NCBI GenBank assembly: GCA_009784685.1
Contig: WRBF01000005.1
Span: 1-64,000, forward strand
Length of the DNA stretch: 64,000 bases
Reading direction: 5' to 3'
Source: Defluviitaleaceae bacterium
GTDB lineage: Bacteria > Bacillota > Clostridia > Lachnospirales > WRBF01
The position numbers were made by a program, and so were the translations under genes. Below, piece after piece: positions 31,876 through 40,986 of this stretch (position 1 is the stretch's first letter; the number at the start of each line of letters is the position of its first letter). The notes below the pieces were generated by a model. That model made no database searches. It was not told the DNA's origin and worked only from the letters and a program-made list of their open reading frames with translations.

Positions 31876-33024
31876 TTGATAGGGGATGTGGTTAATATAC
31901 ATAAAAGTATCAAGTTAATAATCTTAGTTATGTTAATATTTATTTTTGGTGTTCTTTATGGCTGTTCGAGGCAAAATGCGTATGATGAGACAGATGCTAT
32001 TTCAATTTTATTTGTAGGCAATAGCCATGTACGTACCGGCAATGTTCCGGGGCAATTACAGGCAATTGCGAGGTCGCATGGCATCAAAATGTCATATGTA
32101 GATGTTTCCAGAAACGGTGTGAACTTAGATGGTGTTATGCGAGATAACGCCATGCGGGAAATGCAAAATAGAAACTTTGATTATGTTGTCATACAAGCTC
32201 GTGGTAGAAGCTTAATAAATGATATTGAATGGTTTTTGAATGACATTCGGTTTTTTAGCGAACAAATAAGAGAATATGGAGCTATACCTGTGTTGTATAG
32301 TCCGGCGTGGGCAAATGTAAATGGGCAGCCTGATGAAGAATTACAAGAATTTTTAACTCAGGTGCATAAACAGGCGGCTCATGAAAATGACATCATTTTA
32401 GTAAATGCAGGCGATGCTTGGATCTATGCATATAGAACTATTCAAGGGCTTTCCTTGTATCATAGAGATGGGGTACACGCAAATCATGAAGGGGCTTTTC
32501 TGACCGCCAGTGTGTTTGCGGCTACATTATTTGACTTAAGAATAGAGAATGTTCTTACAGGCAACATAATTGATAATATCCCAATGTTAAATATTTTAAC
32601 CTTTGTAGTTTTTGCGATTACGGCGTTTATCGTTTTTTATAACTTCATAAAAAAACAGCCTTTACCTCTAAAAAAGTCATGCATGGTTATAATTGTGATA
32701 GCGATGTTCCAAGTAATGAGCTTTTTCCCTCATGTGTTTAGATTTACGGAGGAGGGCAGTCGGATTCTATTGCTGTATTCAACAATATTTATTCTTTTGA
32801 CCGTGACACTTTATTCAATTTATTATTTTGTGTTGATAAAGTTTTTTGAAAAACAGCCATGGGGTGCAGCAAAAAAATACCTCTTCTATATTGTGGCTTG
32901 TTGTATTATCTATAGTTTAACGTTCATTCCGGTTTTTGAGCTGCGTTTAGTTCTATATAGAGGTGATAATGCCTTTGACCTTGCTCAAGCAGCTTGGAAT
33001 TTTGTTAATTCATTATGCCGATAG
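31876..33024 (+). CDS. SGNH-hydrolase-like lipoprotein/membrane protein with C-terminal TM helices
   Basis: ISILFVGNSHVRTGNVP block and HRDGVHANHEGAFL block; LYGC lipobox-like N-terminus; four hydrophobic C-terminal segments. Confidence 0.6.
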   Translation: MIGDVVNIHKSIKLIILVMLIFIFGVLYGCSRQNAYDETDAISILFVGNSHVRTGNVPGQLQAIARSHGIKMSYVDVSRNGVNLDGVMRDNAMREMQNRNFDYVVIQARGRSLINDIEWFLNDIRFFSEQIREYGAIPVLYSPAWANVNGQPDEELQEFLTQVHKQAAHENDIILVNAGDAWIYAYRTIQGLSLYHRDGVHANHEGAFLTASVFAATLFDLRIENVLTGNIIDNIPMLNILTFVVFAITAFIVFYNFIKKQPLPLKKSCMVIIVIAMFQVMSFFPHVFRFTEEGSRILLLYSTIFILLTVTLYSIYYFVLIKFFEKQPWGAAKKYLFYIVACCIIYSLTFIPVFELRLVLYRGDNAFDLAQAAWNFVNSLCR

Positions 33025-33036
33025 ATCAAATTCAAA

Positions 33037-33066
33037 ATGCCCTTTGTGGAAATACGCAAAGGGCAT
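33037..33066. terminator. Bidirectional terminator
   Basis: ATGCCCTTTG-tggaaatacg-CAAAGGGCAT. Confidence 0.7.
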
Positions 33067-33095
33067 TAAAATCAAGGTCGTACAAAGAAACACAT

Positions 33096-34181
33096 CTACA
33101 CATTAAACCTAAACAAAATAACATCATTATCTCGAACAATGTACTCTTTACCTTCAAGCCGTACAAGTCCGTTTTCTTTTGCCTTTGCGTATGATTGCAG
33201 TTCGATAAGGTCGTCATAGTTAACAATTTCTGCTCGTATAAACCCTCGGGCAATATCTGAATGTATCTTCCCTGCCGCTATTTGTGCTTTTGTATTTTTT
33301 CGAATTGTCCATGCACGAACTTCTTTCGGACCGGCGGTTAAAAAGCTTACAAGACCGAGGAGGCTATAGCTTGCACCTATTAATAAATCAAGACCGCTTT
33401 TAGATGCGCCCATTTCTTCAAGAAACATTTGCTTTTCGTCGTCGTCAAGTTCAACAAGCTCGGCTTCTAATTTTGCACATACCAAAAACATTTCAGAGCC
33501 TTCTTCTTTTGAAATTTCACGTAATTTTTGCACGTGAGGGCTTCCGGAGCCATCATTTTCAAGATCCGAATCGCCGACGTTAGCGGCGTAAAGAATCGGC
33601 TTTGTCGTCAAAAGATCAAATGTTGCCGCAAGTTCTTTTTCATCATCTGAAAGGTCAATAAGCCTTGCACATACGCCGTTTTCGAGTTCAGCCTTAAGTT
33701 TTTCGATAAGGTCAGCCTCAATTTTAGCACTTTTATCGCTTTTCATCGTTTTAATTGCTTTCGCAAGCCGCCTTTCAAGCATTTCTAAATCTGAGAAGAT
33801 AAGCTCAAGGTTTATCGTTTCAATGTCGCCTTCAACATCAATATTTCCGATAACATCAGGGTTTTCAAAGCAGCGGACAACATGCACAATTGCATCAACT
33901 TCACGGATAACCGCAAGAAATTTGTTGCCAAGTCCCTCACCTTTGCTTGCGCCTTTAGCGAGACCTGCTATATCAACAAATTCGATTGAAGCGGGAACGA
34001 TTTTCTCCGTTTTGTAAAGATCGGCAAGAGGTTTAAGTCGATAATCCGGCACAGAAACAGTCCCAACGTTTGGCGTAACTGTTGAATATGGGTAATTTGC
34101 GGATTCTGCCTTTGATTTTGTAAGCGAGTTAAACAGAGTGCTTTTTCCAACGTTAGGCAGACCTATTATTCCTAATTTCAT
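33096..34181 (-). CDS. ychF: Redox-regulated ATPase / Obg-family GTPase YchF
   Basis: MKLGIIGLPNVGKSTLFNSLTKSKAESANYPYSTVTPNVGTVSVPD; C-terminal TGS-like ARGFIRAEIVNYDDLI. Confidence 0.97.
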   Translation of the reverse strand: MKLGIIGLPNVGKSTLFNSLTKSKAESANYPYSTVTPNVGTVSVPDYRLKPLADLYKTEKIVPASIEFVDIAGLAKGASKGEGLGNKFLAVIREVDAIVHVVRCFENPDVIGNIDVEGDIETINLELIFSDLEMLERRLAKAIKTMKSDKSAKIEADLIEKLKAELENGVCARLIDLSDDEKELAATFDLLTTKPILYAANVGDSDLENDGSGSPHVQKLREISKEEGSEMFLVCAKLEAELVELDDDEKQMFLEEMGASKSGLDLLIGASYSLLGLVSFLTAGPKEVRAWTIRKNTKAQIAAGKIHSDIARGFIRAEIVNYDDLIELQSYAKAKENGLVRLEGKEYIVRDNDVILFRFNV

Positions 34182-34213
34182 TATATTAATTTTTCCTTTC
34201 GTTTAAAGCACAT

Positions 34214-34261
34214 TTACTCTTGCAATACAAAACCATGTTGTTCATTAGTATTACAAGGGTA
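34214..34261. repeat. Short copy of repeat family B
   Basis: TTACTCTTGCAATACAAaaccatgTTGTTCATTAGTATTACAAGGGTA. Confidence 0.7.
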
Positions 34262-34275
34262 TGCACTTTAAGAAA

Positions 34276-34473
34276 TTAAATCTCTTGTTTTTTAGACATC
34301 CATTTTGATATTAAGCAACCCAAAATTATGCCGTCAATAAAAGCTCCTACTAAAAATAATGCTGCAACGGAAAAAATTTTCTTTTTCTTTTTATTGGGTA
34401 TAAAAATGCCTCTTGCCGGATTTTGTTGTGATTCTCTTTGCGCAACTCTGTAATGACGTCTCTTTGCCATCAT
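34276..34473 (-). CDS. Small basic membrane protein of unknown function
   Basis: 65-aa ORF with lysine-rich patch and one TM segment (FSVAALFLVGAFIDGIILGCLI); aggaggaatcatg start context on the minus strand. Confidence 0.5.
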   Translation of the reverse strand: MMAKRRHYRVAQRESQQNPARGIFIPNKKKKKIFSVAALFLVGAFIDGIILGCLISKWMSKKQEI

Positions 34474-34856
34474 GATTCCTCCTAGAATATAAAAACTTAT
34501 ATCAATTTCTTATAGTTGATGAACTTCAAACAAATTATATGTTTAAATTTTGAAGTTTATCAACTATATGCTGCGAATATAAACTGATACCAGTATACAA
34601 TAAATTTAGTCAATTGTCATCCTGAAAAATTTAAAAATGTATTCATACTTATTATTATCTCAAATTTAAGCATAGAAAAAACCCTAACATTTTTTACCAA
34701 CTTAATGTTAAAGTGTATAATTTTGTCTGCTTGGGAAATGATTCTATAAGGCAACCCCGCAAATGATTAAAAAAATATCTGAGCTCTAAGCCTTATGTTT
34801 TGGAACATGATTCCTAAGCTTTGACATCTGAGCTCTGTATCGGAGTCGGTCATTTT

Positions 34857-35633
34857 ATGAATAACACCAAAGTAGAAATTTGCAGCGTGAATACATCAAA
34901 GCTTCCGGTTCTTAAAGGCGAAGAAAAACGCCTGCTATTTGATAGGATTTTAGAAGGCGACGAAGAAGCCAGAGAACAGTATATATACGGCAATTTAAGA
35001 CTAGTATTAAGCATAATACGCAGATTTAACAACCGCGGAGAATATATTGACGATATTTTTCAAGTTGGCTGTATCGGGCTGATAAAAGCAATTGATAATT
35101 TTGATGTGACACAAGGCGTACAATTCTCGACTTATGCCGTACCTATGATAATTGGTGAGATACGTAGATATTTGCGTGATAACAACTCAATACGAGTAAG
35201 TCGTTCACTTAAAGACATCGCATACAAAGCACTGCAAATAAAAGAGCGGCTAATGAACGAAAATTCGAAAGAGCCTACAATTGAAGAAATCGCAAAAGAG
35301 ATGGAAATGGAAAAAGAGGCTGTCTTGTTTGCCCTTGATGCGATACAAGCACCAATTTCATTATTCGAGCCGGTTTATCACGATGGAACCGATGCAATAT
35401 TTGTGATGGATCAAGTAAGGGATGAAAAAAATGCAGACACGAAATGGCTTGAAAATCTTTCACTTTCAGAAGCGTTAAAGCGTTTGTGCGATAGAGAGAA
35501 GTATATTCTTAATTTGAGATTCTTTGAAGGTAAGACACAGATGGAAGTTGCGGAAGAAATTGGTATTTCCCAAGCGCAAGTTTCTAGGCTTGAAAAGTCG
35601 GCACTGAAAAATATGAAAAAGCATATATCGTGA
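34857..35633 (+). CDS. sigG: RNA polymerase sporulation sigma factor SigG
   Basis: NNTKVEICSVNTSKLPVLKGEEKRLLF N-terminus characteristic of SigG; NLRLVLSIIRRFNNRGEYIDDIFQVGCIGLIKAIDNFD. Confidence 0.93.
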   Translation: MNNTKVEICSVNTSKLPVLKGEEKRLLFDRILEGDEEAREQYIYGNLRLVLSIIRRFNNRGEYIDDIFQVGCIGLIKAIDNFDVTQGVQFSTYAVPMIIGEIRRYLRDNNSIRVSRSLKDIAYKALQIKERLMNENSKEPTIEEIAKEMEMEKEAVLFALDAIQAPISLFEPVYHDGTDAIFVMDQVRDEKNADTKWLENLSLSEALKRLCDREKYILNLRFFEGKTQMEVAEEIGISQAQVSRLEKSALKNMKKHIS

Positions 35634-35648
35634 TAATTTTTATTAAAG

Positions 35649-35670
35649 GCGCACATTGTGCGCTTTTTTT
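35649..35670 (+). terminator. Rho-independent terminator after sigG
   Basis: GCGCACattGTGCGCTTTTTTT. Confidence 0.85.
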
Positions 35671-35713
35671 GCGTTTAGTCGGTGTAAAAACAAATTAATC
35701 TGGCGTATAAATC

Positions 35714-36030
35714 ATTGACGTAAATATTATATTGTGGTAATCTTAGTAATTATACTCGCTGCAAGTATTTACACTTGCGATCTATCTAGCTCTTTCTCTT
35801 AATGCTAGAGAGTGGCGTATGCTTTATGTAAAGAGAGGTGATATACTAAGGCTAAAATTTTAAGCATCAAAATTGAATGCTGAGCTGAAGCGGCTTGGTT
35901 TTCTAAAGCTTAGGTGCTTTATGCGGAGATGGAAATGCGGGAAAGACTCGCATGGTTACTATTTTTATTATTGCAAAAGGCGCTGCGGCTAAAGTAAGTT
36001 TGTAGCTAGCTAATATGTTAGCTAGTGTAG
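35714..36030 (+). ncRNA. Candidate structured non-coding RNA or leader RNA (family not identified)
   Basis: Promoter-like TTGACG-17-TAATCT followed by ORF-free sequence with several perfect hairpins: GCAAGT-atttac-ACTTGC, CTTTA-tg-TAAAG, AGCAT-caaaattga-ATGCT, ATGCG-ggaaagact-CGCAT, CTAGCTAA-tatg-TTAGCTAG. Confidence 0.45.
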
Positions 36031-36069
36031 GACAAAATTTGAATTATAATCTTTTAAAGAAAGGGTTGT

Positions 36070-39000
36070 ATGGTTTTGAAGAAAAATTTTACTAAATTAA
36101 TAGCCTTTGCGATGGCTATAATACCGCTTACGATACTTTCAGTTTTGACGGTATTTGCTTCTACTGCTATGCCTGAACCAGTTCCTTTCCGTCAGGCAGA
36201 CGGAACTTATATCATGGTTCAAGCAATGGGCGATTCATTTTTTAACTGGCGTGAATGTGAAGAAGGTTACATAATCCAGTTTAATCATGAAACTGAAAAT
36301 TGGTACTATGCTGTTGCAATGAGCCGTAGCGGCGATGCAATAGCCGGAACTCAAATTGTAGGTGAGGTTGCTGAAGAGCATATGCCTTTTTCTGCTGTTG
36401 GTTTTAGTGACAGCTTTACACCTATAAGAATTACAACAGAAAACGCTGATTTTATTGCAATATCAGCTGCTATGGAAGAGCAAGCTAAGATGGAGCTTGG
36501 TTTTGTTGACCAACCTTTTAGCGCACTCAACAGCCCTTTTGCGGCTGCGCTTACTGAAACAGCAACAGGCGAACAATTTGCACGTCCTGTGCATCAGCCA
36601 ACTTGGGCAGACAAAACTGTTACAAGACAAAATCAACCAATGTTGTTGTTTGTTACTGAGTGGAACAACGTACATAACAACCCTCAAACTGCACCCGAAG
36701 GCTGGGAAGGCACTTATACAAACGAAACAGGTGCTTGGTCTTATGCGCATATGTTTGAAGGCAATGTAAATGCGTTCTGGTCTACCAGACTTTTTGGTAC
36801 AGCGGAAATGTACGGCGGCGCAGATATGCGTGCGCAAGGATTTAATCCTCAAATGGTTACGAATTCAATTTACAATGTTCATAGAATTACCGGCAGAACT
36901 CCTGCAGGTCACGGCTTTAACAGAAATACCGTGAACGAATGGCTGCTTGAAGCTTCTGGAAATCAATTCCAATTTGTGCGTCCTGACGGAATGGGTCTTG
37001 ATGGCGTATGGGATGGAAGAGCTTCTGTTAACTACTTCAATGAAGAAGTTACTAATGCTATAAGAACTCAAGGATATTTCCATGCTGATACAGCAAGGCT
37101 TACTAGTTTAGGCGTTACAAATGTAACTCATCTCCATATTGAACATGGTATCGTTACATTACGTTTTAATAGTGGTCATCCGTTTTATAACATTACTACA
37201 GGTTCAGGCGGCTTAGGTCCAAGTGTTGATGCTGCGTTTAATGCAGTTAGACATTTCATTAATTGGGACGCTGTTCCAAGACGTGGCGGCACCGGTGCTA
37301 CCAGCAATGACGTTTTAGCGCAAGACCTTAACCTCTATTTAATTTACGGCGGTTATGAAGGTGCTCTTGGCGGTAATGCAGCGAAGCCAAGCTTTTGGGG
37401 TCATGCAAATCTGCAATGGTTCCCGTCAATGTATGCCGGTGCAATAGCCGGTACTGTAAGCCGTGATCCTATCCCTGGAGTATGTGATGGGATTGAACAA
37501 GGCCGCAGATTAAGAAGTGTTACTTTCCCTACAAATGGCTTGCCGACTCGTAACTCTTACGGTTCGCATGGCGAGCAGTCTCATACCGGAATTGCTCAAG
37601 GTCTTGGTATTTTCATCCACGAACTTGGTCACTCTGTATGGGGTCTTCCTGATTTAGCAGTTGGCGGCGGCGCAGGCACTCAAGAGCTTTGCGTAGGTTT
37701 CTGGTGCGCAATGGGCCGTGGAACATGGGGCGCATACCGTTACCGTGATTACAACGTACGTCTTGGTACAGGTGCAACTCATTTCAGAGCTCCTATCGCT
37801 TATGAAATTGGTTGGATTACGCCTATGGCAATTGACGCTGATGAAGAATGGGCAGGTTATGTAGGTCATTGGAGCGATCCAAGAACTGTATGGCATTGGA
37901 ATCCTGCAATCCACAGCGTTGAAAATGGTGACTTACCGATAGCTGTTAAAGTTACAAATACCGAAGCTATGTACAGACTTTTTGGTCCTGAAGGCATCGG
38001 TAGCTTAGGCAGAGATACAGGTCATGATCATCATCAATTCTTCCTTATTGAAAACTTCCAACATGTTGGATTTGACAGAGCGGCGAGCTTAGAAGTTTGG
38101 AACCGCGGTATTATGATTTGGCATGTTGACACAAGAACCGGTGCAGTTAGAAACGCTTCAGGTGGTGTTTCTGCCAGCAATAACTCACATAGACGTCATA
38201 ACCTCGAAGGCGTTATGGTTCCTAATCAAGGAATCGCAGGTAACATGATTCATGCCGGTTGGTATTCAGATCCATTCTGGCTTCCTGGTGAAGTGTTTGG
38301 TCCATGTACAATTGCTGAACATGCTGAAAGAGGCTGGTGTGATCCTGAATGTTCAACAAGATTTATTGACGGCATTCATACTCCAATATCTAACTTCCAT
38401 GCACCGCATGGTCAGCCGATGCCTTGGAATCCATCTACTAATTTCCCGGCAAATACTTCAGGAATTGCCGGTGGAACGCATCCTGACAGCCATCCGCAAA
38501 TCGTACCAACTGACGTAAACATTCGTGTAGTTGGTCCGGGTGGCAGCGGACGTACAGGTCATGGACCTACCCGTGAAAACCCAACAAGCTTTGCTCCTTG
38601 GGTTGTAGTGCCTAGAATTTGGGTAGAACTCGGACCACAAAACCCGCTTGAAGGTATAACTATTGAACCTGTTGCAGGCGGCAGCTCTATTACCTTCCAA
38701 GATAGATTCTTCGGTTATACTACTGTGCCTGCGGCACAAGCGTTTAGAGTAACTAACAAAACAGAGTATACTGTTAAAAATTTAACAGTATCTTTACTTA
38801 GCCACGGACCGGGTCGCGGACCGGGTTATGCGGCAGACATAAGAGCGTTTACACTTGCTTCTACTGCTCCCGGTGTTACTTTGACTACAGTTAACGGTGC
38901 TGAGGCAACAATCGGCGCAACTATCACTTATTTAGACCCTGGTCAATCAGTTGAACTTACAATTCGTCCGCTTTCGGGCTTAGATGTAGCGGTTTATTTC

Positions 39001-40830
39001 AACCTTGATGAAGACGGCCGCGGCGGTCTTGCAACTGATCAGCAAGGCATTGGCGGTTTCCATGCCGCACAAGTTGTTCCGCACAGAGCTGATGTTACTT
39101 TAGTTGGCCGTGGCGGCATCGGTGATTCTTTTGAAGTATCTTTCTTTGTAAGACCACAAGGTGCTGTTAGATTTACTGATCTTGTATATGAAGGACCAAA
39201 TGCATTCAATAATGCTACAGGTCCAAGAAGTGTAAGCTTCTACGTTGGTGAAAACTGGCCGGGTGCTCGTGCGAATGATGCCGTACCTTTCCTTGAATGG
39301 TCAGATACAGGTATGCCTAAAACTTGGGTTCCAATCGTAGGCACATTTGAATGTGGTGATCATCCAACTATAACTATGACTTTAGGAACAGCTCCTGCGA
39401 CATTCCAAAGAGAATACAGACTTTCACAGCCTGTTCTTAAACCGGGATGTACAGATGGTTGTGGTGAACCCTTTACTATAGGCGGTCTTCCACGCGGTCT
39501 TGCTGTCCATCCTGATAACCACTGGTTCGGCGGTCATCTTTGGGGCAGACCAACGTTAGCAGGTGAGTTTTCTGTAGCATTCTACCTTCGCCATAAGTCA
39601 GACCACGCTCACAATATGTTCGGCGGATATTTAGGATGGTTTGACATTGAAGTTACAAGCGGCGAACTCTTCTCACCATACTTCTCGCTTAACGCAGACG
39701 GGCATAACCTTAGTTGGTTCCGTACCCGCACGGCGCATAACCTTCATGGTGGAAATAATGCTGCTGGAAATGCGGCACTTGCATCAGGCGCATATCGTAT
39801 TTACATTAACGGAGAACCTCATATGGTTCCTGGCGAAGTGGACGAAAGTCATCTTCCTCTTTATCTTGCACCTGGAACTGCAAATCCGCTTAATGCACGT
39901 ACGTTTAACTTAAGAGACCTCGGTCTTGTTGGTGAGCCTGGTGAGGTTTTCGCATTTAATATGCGTGCAATCGTTGCAGAAGAACATGCTGAACACTGGA
40001 ACGATTCACCTCTTAACCGTACATCACTGTTCTTAACGACGCCTACTATCTTAACGGAAGAACTTCCGGAAGGCTTCATTAACGAAGCTTTTGAGGCTCA
40101 GCTTGAAGCTGAAAGCGGCACGCCTGTAGCATGGATGCTTTCGGAAGAAAGTGATGAATTGCCTCAAGGCTTAACGCTTAATGCAGCAACCGGCGTTATT
40201 TCAGGAACTCCGACTGAATATGGAACATTTAACATAATCGTTCAAGCGTTTAACGCAGTTTTCACTCAACCTGTTGAATTTGAATTGGTTATTGGTTCTG
40301 TAATAGCTGTTGACGGCGTTTCAATTAATCCTGTTGAAGACTTTGAGCTTATTGTTAGAGGCACTCGTCAATTAGAAGCTATAGTAACTCCGATTGATGC
40401 CGCAAACACAGACGTAGTATGGTCTTCAAGCAACGATGCTGTTGCAGCTGTAGATTCTAACGGTCTTGTTACTGCTAATGATGTTGGATATGCTTATATT
40501 ACAGTTACGACTGTTGATGGAGGTTTCCAAGCTTCTGTTCGTGTAACTGTTAATCCTGCAGTTGTTGAAGCGAGTCCTGCTGATTTTGTCAGTGTTCAAG
40601 AAACAGGAAGAAACACTAGAGAATGGAGAGTAACATTCTGGGCTACTCAAACATTTGGTGATGGTCACGAAGATCGTTTCGTTACTGAAATTATTATCCC
40701 AGGACCTAATGCTAACTTGAGAGGTCAGTATGTATTCGGTGCAGGTCATGCACTTGAAGGACTTACTCTTGTGTATGATATAAGAGATAATGGTAGAAAT
40801 ATAGCGACTTTCTTCATCGTTAGACAGTAA
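36070..40830 (+). CDS. Large secreted M6-like metalloprotease-domain protein with putative Ig and BIG2 domains
   Basis: Signal peptide; zinc motif HELGHSVWGLPDL; Ig-like ELPQGLTLNAATGVISGTPTEYGTFNIIVQA; BIG2-like VDGVSINP...VWSSSNDAVAAVDSNGLVTANDVGYAYITVT. Confidence 0.8.
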   Translation: MVLKKNFTKLIAFAMAIIPLTILSVLTVFASTAMPEPVPFRQADGTYIMVQAMGDSFFNWRECEEGYIIQFNHETENWYYAVAMSRSGDAIAGTQIVGEVAEEHMPFSAVGFSDSFTPIRITTENADFIAISAAMEEQAKMELGFVDQPFSALNSPFAAALTETATGEQFARPVHQPTWADKTVTRQNQPMLLFVTEWNNVHNNPQTAPEGWEGTYTNETGAWSYAHMFEGNVNAFWSTRLFGTAEMYGGADMRAQGFNPQMVTNSIYNVHRITGRTPAGHGFNRNTVNEWLLEASGNQFQFVRPDGMGLDGVWDGRASVNYFNEEVTNAIRTQGYFHADTARLTSLGVTNVTHLHIEHGIVTLRFNSGHPFYNITTGSGGLGPSVDAAFNAVRHFINWDAVPRRGGTGATSNDVLAQDLNLYLIYGGYEGALGGNAAKPSFWGHANLQWFPSMYAGAIAGTVSRDPIPGVCDGIEQGRRLRSVTFPTNGLPTRNSYGSHGEQSHTGIAQGLGIFIHELGHSVWGLPDLAVGGGAGTQELCVGFWCAMGRGTWGAYRYRDYNVRLGTGATHFRAPIAYEIGWITPMAIDADEEWAGYVGHWSDPRTVWHWNPAIHSVENGDLPIAVKVTNTEAMYRLFGPEGIGSLGRDTGHDHHQFFLIENFQHVGFDRAASLEVWNRGIMIWHVDTRTGAVRNASGGVSASNNSHRRHNLEGVMVPNQGIAGNMIHAGWYSDPFWLPGEVFGPCTIAEHAERGWCDPECSTRFIDGIHTPISNFHAPHGQPMPWNPSTNFPANTSGIAGGTHPDSHPQIVPTDVNIRVVGPGGSGRTGHGPTRENPTSFAPWVVVPRIWVELGPQNPLEGITIEPVAGGSSITFQDRFFGYTTVPAAQAFRVTNKTEYTVKNLTVSLLSHGPGRGPGYAADIRAFTLASTAPGVTLTTVNGAEATIGATITYLDPGQSVELTIRPLSGLDVAVYFNLDEDGRGGLATDQQGIGGFHAAQVVPHRADVTLVGRGGIGDSFEVSFFVRPQGAVRFTDLVYEGPNAFNNATGPRSVSFYVGENWPGARANDAVPFLEWSDTGMPKTWVPIVGTFECGDHPTITMTLGTAPATFQREYRLSQPVLKPGCTDGCGEPFTIGGLPRGLAVHPDNHWFGGHLWGRPTLAGEFSVAFYLRHKSDHAHNMFGGYLGWFDIEVTSGELFSPYFSLNADGHNLSWFRTRTAHNLHGGNNAAGNAALASGAYRIYINGEPHMVPGEVDESHLPLYLAPGTANPLNARTFNLRDLGLVGEPGEVFAFNMRAIVAEEHAEHWNDSPLNRTSLFLTTPTILTEELPEGFINEAFEAQLEAESGTPVAWMLSEESDELPQGLTLNAATGVISGTPTEYGTFNIIVQAFNAVFTQPVEFELVIGSVIAVDGVSINPVEDFELIVRGTRQLEAIVTPIDAANTDVVWSSSNDAVAAVDSNGLVTANDVGYAYITVTTVDGGFQASVRVTVNPAVVEASPADFVSVQETGRNTREWRVTFWATQTFGDGHEDRFVTEIIIPGPNANLRGQYVFGAGHALEGLTLVYDIRDNGRNIATFFIVRQ

Positions 40831-40868
40831 TAGGTTTTTGACTGTAATTGCATAATGTCGTAAGTTTT

Positions 40869-40911
40869 TGGTCGGGATAGTCTTTTAGCTGTTCCGACCA
40901 AATTTTTTGTT
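40869..40911 (+). terminator. Rho-independent terminator
   Basis: TTGGTCGGgATAGtcttttagCTGTtCCGACCAAATTTTTT. Confidence 0.85.
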
Positions 40912-40986
40912 TGTGATATCATTGAAAGAGTTATTGCGCTATGTTACAATGCAAACAAACACTAATAGTAAATGGAGGACATTAGA

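Noticed and set aside
35840-36010. Possible c-di-GMP riboswitch upstream of the M6-like protease
   Set aside because: Key GEMM-I/GEMM-II consensus elements could not be located; kept only as an unassigned structured RNA candidate.
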